Shown here: one piece after another, positions 1-6,219 of the stretch
How positions within the stretch are numbered: the stretch's first letter is position 1
Layout: every line of letters starts with the position of its first letter
Translations under genes and position numbers: made by a program
Assembly: GCA_029942265.1 (NCBI GenBank)
Contig: JAOZTO010000045.1
Span: 1 to 11,223 of the forward strand
DNA length: 11,223 nucleotides
Source of the DNA: Desulfocapsa sp.
Lineage (GTDB): Bacteria; Desulfobacterota; Desulfobulbia; Desulfobulbales; Desulfocapsaceae
Reading direction: 5' to 3'
The notes under the pieces: generated by a model
The model's database searches: none
Told to the model about the DNA's origin: nothing
What the model saw: only the letters and a program-made list of their open reading frames with translations

Positions 1-55
1 CCGTGAAGGTGGCAGAACCGTTGGTGCCGGCGTAGTTAGTGAAATAATCGAATAA
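1..55 (+). CDS. tuf: Elongation factor Tu, C-terminal end (partial)
   Basis: Only the last 17 codons and the TAA stop lie in the window; the gene enters from the left edge. The readable tail, [17 protein letters not shown], is the highly conserved C-terminus of EF-Tu domain 3. EF-Tu is the GTPase that carries aminoacyl-tRNA to the ribosomal A site. Its position just before rpsJ matches the str-S10 junction seen in many bacteria. Only 14 bases separate its stop from the S10 start, and the S10 ribosome binding site begins inside the tuf stop codon, so both are very likely on one transcript. The identification is firm despite the short piece. Confidence 0.95.
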   Translation, partial: REGGRTVGAGVVSEIIE

Positions 56-66
56 GGAAGGAAGGA
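54..66 (+). promoter_or_regulatory. Triple AAGG ribosome binding site of rpsJ
   Basis: Three tandem AAGG units (54-65) plus A66 form an extended purine Shine-Dalgarno region that begins within the tuf TAA stop. The middle unit (AAGGA at 58-62) is 7 bases from the rpsJ ATG and is the best placed. Ribosomes ending tuf would be released directly on this site. Confidence 0.7.
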
Positions 67-69
67 TAT

Positions 70-384
70 ATGATATCTACAGACAAAATTCGTATCCGCC
101 TTAAGGCATATGATCATAAACTGCTTGATCTCTCGACTCATGAAATAGTAGAAACTGCAAGAAGAACTGGGGCTGCTGTTGCTGGACCAATTCCGCTTCC
201 AACTTCTATAAACAAGTTTTGTGTTTTACGATCACCTCACGTTGATAAAAAATCTCGTGAGCAGTTTGAAATGAGAACTCATCGTCGCTTGATTGATATA
301 CTTGAGCCAACACAGCAGACAATTGATATGCTGATGAAACTTGAGTTGTCAGCTGGTGTTGATGTTGAGATTAAATTACCATAA
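70..384 (+). CDS. rpsJ: 30S ribosomal protein S10 (NusE)
   Basis: S10 is a 30S head protein. In the family it also acts as NusE, binding NusB and NusG to link transcription with translation. The 104-residue product is within one or two residues of normal length. It shows the conserved [12 protein letters not shown] segment (34-45) and the signature running from [20 protein letters not shown] (55-74) into IDI. The ATG start is set by the AAGG-rich site just upstream. The gene ends in a tandem in-frame TAA-TAG. It follows tuf after 14 bases, so there is no room for the long L4-responsive leader found before rpsJ in E. coli. The 41-base gap to rplC holds a 5-bp hairpin. Confidence 0.98.
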   Translation: MISTDKIRIRLKAYDHKLLDLSTHEIVETARRTGAAVAGPIPLPTSINKFCVLRSPHVDKKSREQFEMRTHRRLIDILEPTQQTIDMLMKLELSAGVDVEIKLP

Positions 385-385
385 T

Positions 386-399
386 AGCGAGTCATCGCT
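386..399 (+). repeat. Small inverted repeat between rpsJ and rplC
   Basis: AGCGA (386-390) and TCGCT (395-399) form a perfect 5-bp stem with a 4-base GTCA loop, followed by a T-rich stretch. The stem is too short for a convincing terminator. It may be chance or a minor processing or pause site. Confidence 0.3.
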
Positions 400-425
400 T
401 TCTTTGAAGATGTATAGGTAAAATT

Positions 426-1055
426 ATGCCGAAGACAATAGGCTTATTAGGAAAAAAAATCGGAATGACTCGTGTATATAACGAAATGGGTGCTGTAATT
501 CCCGTGACAGTTATAGAAGCTGGTCCCTGTAAGATATTACAGGTCAAATCCAATAGCAGAGATGGATATAATGCTATTCAGGTAGGATTTGGCAAAAAAA
601 AGGGACAGCGAGTAAACAAACCCCTCAAAGGTCATTTTGACAAATCTGAATCTGAGGGATTCTATAATATACGTGAATTTAGAATTCAAAATCCTGAAGA
701 GTACCAAACTGGACAAGACATCACTCTTGGTGAGTTGTTTAAATCAGGAGACATCATTGATGTACAAGGTGTTTCACAAGGAAAGGGATTTCAGGGCGTT
801 ATGAAACGTCATGGATATAGTGGCGGACCTAGCGGTCATGGATCTAAATTTCACAGAAAACCTGGATCTATTGGAATGAGTGCTACTCCAGCTAGGGTCT
901 TGAAAGGCAAACCACTTCCAGGTCGTATGGGTACTGATACTGTTTTGAGAAAGAATGTACTTGTGGTTGATATTCGAGAGGATGAAAATATCATTTTGGT
1001 TAAAGGACCAGTACCAGGTGCAAAACAGGGTCTTCTGAAACTTTTCAGGAAGTAA
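426..1055 (+). CDS. rplC: 50S ribosomal protein L3
   Basis: L3 is an early-assembly 50S protein whose extended loop reaches toward the peptidyl transferase centre. The 209-residue product has the GLLGKKIGMTR start (6-16) and the central signature SQGKGFQGVMKRHG (117-130). The loop HGSKFHRKPGSIG (138-150) follows. The E. coli glutamine that PrmB methylates (Q150, in GQNQTP) is replaced by alanine here (A153, in MSATP), so that modification cannot occur at this position. The Shine-Dalgarno is weak (AGGT, 416-419, 6 bases from ATG). Two A8 runs (452-459 and 594-601) encode lysine-rich stretches. The gene lies 41 bases after rpsJ and 35 before rplD. Confidence 0.98.
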   Translation: MPKTIGLLGKKIGMTRVYNEMGAVIPVTVIEAGPCKILQVKSNSRDGYNAIQVGFGKKKGQRVNKPLKGHFDKSESEGFYNIREFRIQNPEEYQTGQDITLGELFKSGDIIDVQGVSQGKGFQGVMKRHGYSGGPSGHGSKFHRKPGSIGMSATPARVLKGKPLPGRMGTDTVLRKNVLVVDIREDENIILVKGPVPGAKQGLLKLFRK

Positions 1056-1057
1056 TC

Positions 1058-1077
1058 AGCCGAGAGATTTATCGGTT
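1058..1077 (+). repeat. Hairpin before the rplD ribosome binding site
   Basis: AGCCGA (1058-1063) pairs with TCGGTT (1072-1077), six pairs with one G-U, across an 8-base loop. It ends two bases before the AAGGAG site of rplD (1079-1084) and leaves that site free. No T-run follows, so it is not a terminator. Confidence 0.3.
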
Positions 1078-1090
1078 CAAGGAGTAAATA

Positions 1091-1714
1091 ATGTCCACCG
1101 TAGATATAGTAAATACCAACAATGAAAAAGTTGGTGAGATTGAGCTTAGTGCTGATGTATTCGACTTGACCGTCAAGGAGCATTTGCTTCATGATGTTGT
1201 TCGAATGCAGCGTGCTTCAAAACGATCGGGTAATGCCAGTACCAAAACGCGAAGAGAAGTTCGTGGTGGTGGTGCCAAACCTTGGCGTCAGAAAGGAACT
1301 GGGCGTGCTCGTGCTGGTACTAATAATTCCCCAATCTGGAGAGGTGGTGGTGTAACCTTTGGTCCCAAACCACGTGATTATAGTTTTAAACTCAATAGAA
1401 AAGTAAAGAAGCAGGCTCTGGCCATGGCAATGAGTGCAAGACTACAAGAAGGAAATCTTGTAGTAATTGATTCTTTCACCATGGACGCTATCAAAACCAA
1501 AGATTTTGTTAATATCATGAAGGGTTTTGATTTTGAAAATTGTCTTGTTATTACTGAAAGCAATAATGAAACAGTCAATAAATCATCAAGAAATGCCAAT
1601 GGATTTAAAGTTCTTCCGGTAGATGGTTTAAACGTTTATGATGTTTTGTTGCACAAAAAATTGATGTTGGTCAAACCAGCTGTCGAGAGTCTGGAAAAGA
1701 GGTTGACACCATGA
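1091..1714 (+). CDS. rplD: 50S ribosomal protein L4
   Basis: L4 is a primary 23S-binding protein whose long internal loop lines the peptide exit tunnel. In E. coli it also represses the S10 operon. The product is 207 residues, the usual size. The loop is plain: TRREVRGGGAKPWRQKGTGR at 53-72, then ARAG, with K63 at the site where macrolide-resistance changes are known in E. coli. SPIWRGGGVTFGPKPRDYS (80-98) follows. Start choice is supported by AAGGAG at 1079-1084, 6 bases upstream. The TGA stop overlaps the rplW ATG as ATGA, suggesting translational coupling. The E. coli autoregulatory target, the long leader before rpsJ, is absent here, so L4 feedback at that point is doubtful. Confidence 0.98.
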   Translation: MSTVDIVNTNNEKVGEIELSADVFDLTVKEHLLHDVVRMQRASKRSGNASTKTRREVRGGGAKPWRQKGTGRARAGTNNSPIWRGGGVTFGPKPRDYSFKLNRKVKKQALAMAMSARLQEGNLVVIDSFTMDAIKTKDFVNIMKGFDFENCLVITESNNETVNKSSRNANGFKVLPVDGLNVYDVLLHKKLMLVKPAVESLEKRLTP

Positions 1715-1998
1715 AAAGTGATCATAGAATTTTACGGGGACCATGCCTTACTGAAAAGGCCAATCTACTGCTTGAGATCGACGGAAAAGTTGTTTTCAAG
1801 GTAGACCCCAATGCAAACAAGATCGAAATAAAAAAGGCAGTAGAAAAAATGTTTGACGTTAAAGTCAAACATGTTCACACCACGAATATGCATGGTAAAC
1901 AGAAACGTGTAGGAAGCCATACAGGTTTCACCAACGACTGGAAAAAAGCATACGTTACCTTGTCTGAGGGTGAAATTAATTTTGCAGATGAGCTGTAA
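1711..1998 (+). CDS. rplW: 50S ribosomal protein L23
   Basis: L23 sits at the mouth of the exit tunnel and is the docking site for trigger factor and the signal recognition particle. The 95-residue product is close to the usual 95-100. The N-terminal LTEKA (13-17) contains E15, which corresponds to E. coli E18, the glutamate used by trigger factor. DWKKAYVTL (76-84) is the C-terminal family signature. The gene starts inside rplD by an ATGA overlap. Its Shine-Dalgarno, AGAGGT at 1698-1703, lies within the last rplD codons, 7 bases from the start. It is followed by an unusually long 85-base spacer before rplB. Confidence 0.98.
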   Translation: MKSDHRILRGPCLTEKANLLLEIDGKVVFKVDPNANKIEIKKAVEKMFDVKVKHVHTTNMHGKQKRVGSHTGFTNDWKKAYVTLSEGEINFADEL

Positions 1999-2083
1999 AT
2001 CAGCATATTTAATAGAATCTCAGCTTACCGAATTTAAAATAGCTATCAATCCAACATAGCTTTGATGGAGCGATTAGATAATT
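1999..2083 (+). promoter_or_regulatory. rplW-rplB spacer with two competing hairpins
   Basis: This gap has no plausible ORF. AGCTAT (2041-2046) pairs perfectly with ATAGCT (2056-2061) over a 9-base loop. The overlapping ATCAA (2045-2049) can instead pair with TTGAT (2062-2066), directly against the only GGAG (2067-2070). The two stems share bases and cannot both form. The GGAG is 13 bases from the rplB ATG, a longer distance than at any other gene here. A regulatory role is inference only. Confidence 0.35.
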
Positions 2084-2905
2084 ATGACAATTAAGACATA
2101 CAAACCAACTTCACCAGGTAAACGACATCATGTGTCGATTAAGAATCCAGAGCTGTCTAAAAACGGCCCTGAAAAAAGTTTATTGACAAGTTTATCAAAA
2201 ACTGGTGGTCGTAACAACTATGGACGTATTACCTCTCGCCACATTGGTGGAGGGCATAAACGTAAATATCGTATAATTGATTTTAAACGAAATAAAATCG
2301 ATATATCCGCAAAAGTTATTTCAATAGAGTATGACCCAAACAGATCTGCTAACATTGCACTGTTATCATACATTGATGGACAGAAGACATATATCCTTGC
2401 TCCTTCTGGAATTACAGTAGGAGATCAGGTTATAGCCGGTGAATCAGTAGATATTAAACCCGGTAATTGCCTTCCAATGATGAATATTCCGCTTGGTACA
2501 ATTATTCATAATATCGAGATGAAAATTGGAAAAGGTGGACAGCTTGTTCGTAGTGCTGGTGTTTCTGCACAATTGATGGCCAAAGAAGGAACATATGTTC
2601 TTGTAAGGTTACCATCTGGCGAGGTTCGTAAGTTTCATAAACTTTGCAGGGCCTGCATCGGAAAAGTTGGAAATCATGAACATGAAAGTCAAAAACTTGG
2701 TAAAGCAGGTCGAACACGATGGATGGGAAAACGTCCACATGTACGAGGTGTTGCCATGAATCCTGTCGATCATCCTATGGGTGGTGGTGAAGGTAAGAGT
2801 TCCGGTGGTAGACATCCATGTACTCCATGGGGGTATCCAACTAAAGGGTATAAAACCAGAAGGAATACCACTTCTGACAAGTATATTGTCAAGAAGAGAC
2901 GTTAA
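2084..2905 (+). CDS. rplB: 50S ribosomal protein L2
   Basis: L2 is the most conserved 50S protein; it supports subunit association and lies near the peptidyl transferase centre. The product is 273 residues, full length. The N-terminal basic segment leads into [20 protein letters not shown] (41-60), typical of the OB-fold region. An SH3-like middle domain follows. The C-terminal loop [18 protein letters not shown] (220-237) carries H230, equivalent to E. coli H229, needed for activity. The ATG is supported by homology rather than by its ribosome site, because the nearest GGAG (2067-2070) is 13 bases away. rpsS follows after 16 bases. Confidence 0.98.
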   Translation: MTIKTYKPTSPGKRHHVSIKNPELSKNGPEKSLLTSLSKTGGRNNYGRITSRHIGGGHKRKYRIIDFKRNKIDISAKVISIEYDPNRSANIALLSYIDGQKTYILAPSGITVGDQVIAGESVDIKPGNCLPMMNIPLGTIIHNIEMKIGKGGQLVRSAGVSAQLMAKEGTYVLVRLPSGEVRKFHKLCRACIGKVGNHEHESQKLGKAGRTRWMGKRPHVRGVAMNPVDHPMGGGEGKSSGGRHPCTPWGYPTKGYKTRRNTTSDKYIVKKRR

Positions 2906-2921
2906 TTAAGAGGAAAAAACT

Positions 2922-3197
2922 ATGGCTCGTTCGGTCAAAAAAGGACCTTTTATCGATGATCATTTACAGAGAAAAATAGACTCTGCAATCGAAAGTGGAT
3001 CACGCAAGGTTATTAAAACCTGGTCAAGGCGTTCAGATATCTCCCCTGAGATGGTTGGACTAACCTTTGCAGTACATAACGGCAGAAAATTTATACCAGT
3101 CTTTGTGTCAGAGAATATGGTTGGACATAAACTTGGTGAATTTTCACCCACCAGAACTTTTTATGGACATGCCTCTGATCGTAAAGGCAGGTCTTAA
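2922..3197 (+). CDS. rpsS: 30S ribosomal protein S19
   Basis: S19 is a 30S head protein that pairs with S13 near the A-site tRNA and the inter-subunit bridge. The 91-residue product is standard length. The start [10 protein letters not shown] is canonical. The later signature is [20 protein letters not shown] (51-70), then [13 protein letters not shown] (71-83). AAGAGGA at 2908-2914 lies 7 bases before the ATG. The spacers on both sides are short (16 and 24 bases), placing it firmly in the S10 transcript between L2 and L22. Nothing is unusual. Confidence 0.98.
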   Translation: MARSVKKGPFIDDHLQRKIDSAIESGSRKVIKTWSRRSDISPEMVGLTFAVHNGRKFIPVFVSENMVGHKLGEFSPTRTFYGHASDRKGRS

Positions 3198-3221
3198 TTA
3201 AGATTTACTAGGAGTTACACT

Positions 3222-3554
3222 ATGGAAGCTCGCGCCGTAGGGAGACGTATTAGGATCTCTCCACAGAAAGCCAGACTCGTTGCTGACGTGGTTCGTGGGA
3301 TGGGGGTTGATAAAGCAATCACCACTCTCCGATTCATGCCAAAAAAAGGTGCGTCAATTTTACGTAAAGTCATCGAATCTGCAGTGGCAAATGCCACTCA
3401 GGATGATCAAATCGATGTTGACAATCTTTTTATTAAAACTGTTTTTATTGATGGCGGCCCTTCATTTAAAAGGATTAGACCTCGTGCTATGGGGCGTGCT
3501 ACGTCAATAATTAAACGTACAAGTCATATTACAGTAGTGCTCGATGAAAATTAG
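3222..3554 (+). CDS. rplV: 50S ribosomal protein L22
   Basis: L22 binds all 23S domains, and its long beta-hairpin forms the exit-tunnel constriction together with L4. The 110-residue product has standard length. ISPQKARLVADVVRG (12-26) is the N-terminal signature. The tunnel hairpin is GGPSFKRIRPRAMGRATS (78-95), with no insertion or deletion of the kind linked to macrolide resistance. The C-terminus KRTSHITVV (98-106) is canonical. AGGAG (3210-3214) is 7 bases before the ATG. The gene ends in TAG and is followed by an 81-base spacer, long for the normally tight rplV-rpsC joint. Confidence 0.98.
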   Translation: MEARAVGRRIRISPQKARLVADVVRGMGVDKAITTLRFMPKKGASILRKVIESAVANATQDDQIDVDNLFIKTVFIDGGPSFKRIRPRAMGRATSIIKRTSHITVVLDEN

Positions 3555-3570
3555 TACTTTACTTTATCGG

Positions 3571-3625
3571 CAGTAATGGGTATGAATCACAATTTTTTTC
3601 TTTATACAGATTAAGCGTATTGCTG
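3571..3625 (+). promoter_or_regulatory. Possible long-range stem touching the rpsC ribosome site
   Basis: CAGTAAT (3571-3577) can pair with ATTGCTG (3619-3625), seven contiguous pairs with one G-U, closing a 41-base loop that includes a T7 run (3593-3599). The 3' arm covers the first G of the GGAGG site at 3625-3629. The loop is large and chance is quite possible. The T7 run is not preceded by a stem, so it is not read as a terminator. Confidence 0.2.
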
Positions 3626-3635
3626 GAGGATTATT

Positions 3636-4295
3636 TTGGGGCAGAAAGTTAACCCACTTGGGTTCAGACTTGGTATTACACGGACATGGGATTCTGTTTG
3701 GTATGCCAACAAAGATTATGCAGCAAATCTCATAGAAGATCAAAAGATCAGAAAGTTTCTTAAGAAACGTCTTCAGCACGCTGCTCTTTCTAAAATTATT
3801 CTTGAGCGTACAGGTGAAAAGGTTCGTGTTAAACTTTTCACCGCTCGTCCTGGAATTATTATTGGTAAGAAAGGTGCAGAGATCGAACTCCTCAAAAAGG
3901 AACTTGAAAAACTTATTCAGCGTAAAGCTGTTATAGATATTCAGGAAGTTCGCAGGCCAGAAGCTGATGCTCAACTTGTTGCTGAGAATATTGCTCAACA
4001 ACTTGTTCGTAGAGTTGCATTTAGACGGGCTATGAAAAAGTCAGTTAACTCTGCACTAAGGTTCGGCGTAAAAGGTATTAAAATTTCATGTTCCGGTCGT
4101 TTAGGCGGTGCAGAAATGTCTCGATGTGAATGGGTTCGTGAGGGACGTGTTCCTCTTCATACTCTTCGTGCTGACGTCGATTATGCTTTAGCTGAAGCAA
4201 AAACTACATACGGTATCATTGGTATAAAAGTATGGATCTTTAAAGGTGAAGTTCTCAATACAAAGGATACACCTGCTGATTTATCAAAAGTATAG
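3636..4295 (+). CDS. rpsC: 30S ribosomal protein S3 (TTG start)
   Basis: S3 lies at the mRNA entry tunnel of the 30S head. With S4 and S5 it provides the helicase function that opens mRNA structure. The product is 219 residues and starts (M)[12 protein letters not shown], the canonical N-terminus. The start codon is TTG, fixed by that homology and by a strong GGAGG (3625-3629) 6 bases upstream. The KH domain has its GxxG loop as GKKG (77-80), after ARPGIIIG (70-77). FRRAMKKS (129-136) holds the basic entry-tunnel residues. [11 protein letters not shown] (153-163) and [16 protein letters not shown] (168-183) are the C-terminal signatures. The protein lacks the long basic tail of E. coli S3. 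Confidence 0.98.
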   Translation: MGQKVNPLGFRLGITRTWDSVWYANKDYAANLIEDQKIRKFLKKRLQHAALSKIILERTGEKVRVKLFTARPGIIIGKKGAEIELLKKELEKLIQRKAVIDIQEVRRPEADAQLVAENIAQQLVRRVAFRRAMKKSVNSALRFGVKGIKISCSGRLGGAEMSRCEWVREGRVPLHTLRADVDYALAEAKTTYGIIGIKVWIFKGEVLNTKDTPADLSKV

Positions 4296-4341
4296 TGTAT
4301 TACTTTTCACTGGGATCCTGAAATAATAGCGGAGTTTAAGA

Positions 4342-4758
4342 ATGTTAAGTCCTAAAAAGGTCAAACATAGAAAAGTTTTCAAAGGAAAATGTAGAGGAAA
4401 AGCATATCGCGGCTCCACAATTTCTTTTGGTGAATTTGCATTAAAAGCTGTTGAGAGTGGTAAGCTTACTGCACAACAGATCGAGGCAGCTCGTATTGCC
4501 ATTAGCAGAAAAATTAAGCGTGGTGGACAAGTTTGGATTCGTGTTTTTCCGGACAAACCTGTTACCAAAAAGCCTGCGGAAACTCGTATGGGTAAAGGTA
4601 AAGGTAGTCCAGAATATTGGGTAGCAGTTACAAAACCTGGTAAAATTATTTACGAGTTGGCTGGTGTCGAAGAGAGTTTAGCTATCGAGGCATTAACTCT
4701 TGCTGGCGCAAAACTTCCATTTAAAACCAAAGTTGTTACAAAAAGGAGCACACTATGA
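4342..4758 (+). CDS. rplP: 50S ribosomal protein L16
   Basis: L16 joins the 50S late and supports A-site tRNA accommodation near the peptidyl transferase centre. The 138-residue product is the usual size. Landmarks are [16 protein letters not shown] (1-16), [20 protein letters not shown] (61-80) and [15 protein letters not shown] (81-95). R82 corresponds to the arginine hydroxylated in E. coli L16 (R81); whether it is modified here is unknown. GGAG (4331-4334) is 7 bases before the ATG. The TGA stop overlaps the rpmC ATG as ATGA, a coupled pair. Confidence 0.98.
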   Translation: MLSPKKVKHRKVFKGKCRGKAYRGSTISFGEFALKAVESGKLTAQQIEAARIAISRKIKRGGQVWIRVFPDKPVTKKPAETRMGKGKGSPEYWVAVTKPGKIIYELAGVEESLAIEALTLAGAKLPFKTKVVTKRSTL

Positions 4759-4937
4759 AAATATCAGAACTGCGCTCAATGGCAACTGAAGATTTACAGA
4801 AAAAGCTGATCGAAATGAAAGAAGAAATCTCAAACCTTACCTTTCAACATAAAATCAGACCTTTGGAAGATACTTCAAAGTTAAAAAAACTCAGAAAAGA
4901 TGTTGCACGAATTAATACATTATTTAATGAGAATTAA
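4755..4937 (+). CDS. rpmC: 50S ribosomal protein L29
   Basis: L29 is a small two-helix protein at the exit of the peptide tunnel, beside L23. The 60-residue product fits the family (60-70). It has the MKISELR start, the [20 protein letters not shown] helix (14-33), and a second helix around [14 protein letters not shown] (42-55). It overlaps the end of rplP by ATGA, with AAGGAG at 4743-4748 inside rplP, 6 bases upstream. It ends the tight part of the S10 block; the next gene, rpsQ, follows after an AT-rich gap of 67 bases. Confidence 0.97.
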   Translation: MKISELRSMATEDLQKKLIEMKEEISNLTFQHKIRPLEDTSKLKKLRKDVARINTLFNEN

Positions 4938-5004
4938 ATAGTATTGACCTTTATTCTGCAATTAACAGAAGTTAAAAATTAGTATAACTCAAATTGTGTG
5001 TATC

Positions 5005-5268
5005 ATGAGTGAGACAAAAAAAATTAAGAAAACCAGAACTGGTACTGTAGTAAGTAACGGAATGGAAAAAAGTATAGTTGTTAATGTTGAAAGAAAGGTT
5101 CGTCATAAATTGTATGGTAAATTCATCAAGAAAAGTGTTAAATATCTTGCTGACGATCCGCAAAATAACTGTAATATTGGCGATATCGTAAAAATTGAAG
5201 AATGTCGGCCACTCAGCAAGAAAAAGAGATGGCGGTTAAGAGATATCATCCGAGAAGCTGTTGTTTAA
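5005..5268 (+). CDS. rpsQ: 30S ribosomal protein S17
   Basis: S17 is a primary 16S-binding OB-fold protein important in early 30S assembly. From the ATG at 5005 the product is 87 residues. [18 protein letters not shown] (13-30) and the signature [20 protein letters not shown] (59-78) are clear. An in-frame GTG at 4996 would add three residues (M-C-I). I prefer the ATG because the length then matches the family, but no Shine-Dalgarno is visible before either codon, which is unique in this window. Initiation may rely on unstructured AT-rich RNA or on ribosomes scanning from rpmC. Confidence 0.95.
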   Translation: MSETKKIKKTRTGTVVSNGMEKSIVVNVERKVRHKLYGKFIKKSVKYLADDPQNNCNIGDIVKIEECRPLSKKKRWRLRDIIREAVV

Positions 5269-5302
5269 GGCGTTTTGTTTGCCTCCATTTACATTTAATA
5301 CA

Positions 5303-5320
5303 CTGATTATTAATCAGGTG
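5303..5320 (+). promoter_or_regulatory. Hairpin overlapping the rplN Shine-Dalgarno
   Basis: CTGATT (5303-5308) pairs perfectly with AATCAG (5312-5317) over a 3-base loop. With G5318 bulged, A5302-T5319 and C5301-G5320 could extend it. The rplN ribosome site, AGGTG at 5316-5320, lies in the 3' arm, 5 bases from the ATG, so the hairpin would partly hide it. The pairing is seen in the sequence; regulation is inferred. Confidence 0.4.
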
Positions 5321-5325
5321 AGACT

Positions 5326-5694
5326 ATGATACAAAGTGAAACAGTTCTGAATGTTGCAGATAATTCAGGAGCAAAAAAAGTACTCTGCATTAGAGTTCTA
5401 GGTGGTACTAGAAGAAGATATGCATCCATTGGAGATGTAATTGTTGCCACTGTTAAAGAAGCTCTACCCAACGCAAAAGTAAAAAAAGGTGACGTTGTTA
5501 AAGCGGTTATTGTACGCACGGCAAAAGAATGCAAACGTATGGATGACACATGGGTTAAGTTTGATGATAATGCCGCCGTTGTTTTATCGCCCACGGGTGA
5601 TCCGATTGGAACTCGAATTTTTGGACCAGTTGCAAGGGAATTGCGTAACCAGGGATTTATGAAAATTATCTCTCTGGCACCAGAAGTTTTATAA
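5326..5694 (+). CDS. rplN: 50S ribosomal protein L14
   Basis: L14 is a 50S interface protein that contacts 16S rRNA and is the docking site for the silencing factor RsfS. The 122-residue length is exactly typical. It begins [20 protein letters not shown] (1-20). The family signature covers [20 protein letters not shown] (59-78), and [15 protein letters not shown] (93-107) lies near the C-terminus. Its AGGTG ribosome site lies in a small hairpin. In E. coli rplN heads the spc operon with its own promoter; no clear promoter is visible here, so it is probably read through from upstream. It is followed by the longest structured spacer in the window (158 bases). Confidence 0.98.
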   Translation: MIQSETVLNVADNSGAKKVLCIRVLGGTRRRYASIGDVIVATVKEALPNAKVKKGDVVKAVIVRTAKECKRMDDTWVKFDDNAAVVLSPTGDPIGTRIFGPVARELRNQGFMKIISLAPEVL

Positions 5695-5852
5695 TCCATA
5701 TTTATGTGCAAATAATTTGCATATGAGTATCATGTTAACCGTGATGTTAATATCATAGGGACTTCTGCAAACTTGTCTTTACGACCAGAGATCAGAAGTT
5801 GGGTACTAAAAGATTCGACCTATAATTTAGGGTTGAACAAAAAGGTGTGAGA
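5695..5852 (+). promoter_or_regulatory. rplN-rplX spacer with four consecutive stem-loops
   Basis: No plausible gene lies here; the only ATG-led ORF, 11 codons from 5723, has no ribosome site. Four inverted repeats follow one another. A: 5704-5712 with 5716-5724, nine pairs (one G-U), 3-base loop. B: 5728-5739 with 5746-5757, eleven pairs with one C-C mismatch and one G-U, 6-base loop. C: ACTTCTG (5761-5767) with CAGAAGT (5793-5799), seven perfect pairs, with an imperfect inner stem at 5772-5788. D: 5814-5821 with 5830-5837, eight pairs including two G-U. Stem D ends five bases before AAGGTG (5842-5847), the rplX ribosome site. No G+C-rich stem with a T-run is present, so this is not a terminator. 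Confidence 0.5.
5799..5826 (+). promoter_or_regulatory. Weak promoter candidate before rplX
   Basis: TATAAT (5821-5826) is a perfect -10 hexamer, with TTGGGT (5799-5804) 16 bases upstream as a poor -35 (only TTG matches). Transcription would begin about 20 bases before the rplX ATG. In AT-rich DNA a lone TATAAT is weak evidence, and it also falls in the last stem-loop of this spacer. Confidence 0.2.
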
Positions 5853-6185
5853 ATGGCAAAGGGACTAACATACCTGAAAAAAGATGACCAGGTAGAAGTG
5901 ATAGCAGGTAAAGACAAAGGAAGAGTAGGTAAAGTCCTTAAGATTTTTCCTGAAAAAGAAAAAGCACTGGTAGAACGTATTAACATGGTTAAACGTCATA
6001 CCAAAGGTACAGAAATGAACCAAGCGGGCCAGATAGTAAATCGAGAAGCAGCGATCCATGTATCTAACTTGCAGATGATATGTCCTGAATGTACTAAAAC
6101 TGGACGCATTGGTAGAAAACTTTTAGAAGATGGAACAAAAGTACGCTTTTGTAAAAGCTGCGGCGAGTCCATTGAAAGTAAATAG
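5853..6185 (+). CDS. rplX: 50S ribosomal protein L24 with four-cysteine zinc-ribbon tail
   Basis: L24 is an assembly-initiating 50S protein near the exit tunnel. The 110-residue product opens with a KOW domain: [20 protein letters not shown] (11-30), then INMVKRHTK (43-51). The C-terminal part has ICPEC (76-80) and FCKSC (99-103), giving cysteines at 77, 80, 100 and 103. This is the zinc-ribbon-like form of L24, which E. coli lacks. I chose the ATG at 5853 because AAGGTG (5842-5847) sits 5 bases upstream; the in-frame GTG at 5847 lies inside that site and would add only two residues. The gene ends in TAG, 34 bases before rplE. Confidence 0.97.
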   Translation: MAKGLTYLKKDDQVEVIAGKDKGRVGKVLKIFPEKEKALVERINMVKRHTKGTEMNQAGQIVNREAAIHVSNLQMICPECTKTGRIGRKLLEDGTKVRFCKSCGESIESK

Positions 6186-6190
6186 AAAAA

Positions 6191-6217
6191 GGTAAAATGG
6201 CAATCGCCAGGAGTATC
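6191..6217 (+). promoter_or_regulatory. Hairpin at the rplX-rplE joint; candidate S8 target
   Basis: TGGC (6198-6201) pairs with GCCA (6206-6209) over the loop AATC. Below an internal loop of AAA opposite GGAG, GGTA (6191-6194) pairs with TATC (6214-6217) with one G-U. The rplE ribosome site AGGAG (6209-6213) lies mostly in the internal loop. In E. coli, S8 represses the spc operon by binding the message around the rplE start, so the position fits. I could not confirm the S8-specific core bases. Confidence 0.35.
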
Positions 6218-6219
6218 AA

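Noticed and set aside
594..602. In-frame slippery heptamer A-AAA-AAG in rplC (after GGC, codons 57-59)
   Set aside because: It encodes the expected lysine stretch of L3. A -1 shift would give only a short tail ending about 13 codons later, and I saw no stimulating structure. Best explained by AT-rich lysine codons.
3593..3599. T7 run after rplV as a terminator
   Set aside because: No stem precedes it, and rpsC follows with a strong ribosome site.
3564..4001. 145-codon open frame on the minus strand opposite rpsC
   Set aside because: It lies opposite the N-terminal part of a clearly coding rpsC, has no family resemblance and no sensible ribosome site; it is a shadow of the sense codons. The same holds for the other minus-strand frames.
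4944..4988. TTGACC with later TATAAC as a promoter before rpsQ
   Set aside because: The spacing between them is far beyond 16-18 bases, and no -10 lies at the right distance from TTGACC.
5723..5758. 11-codon ORF in the rplN-rplX spacer
   Set aside because: No ribosome site, and it falls within stem-loops. Not supported as a leader peptide.
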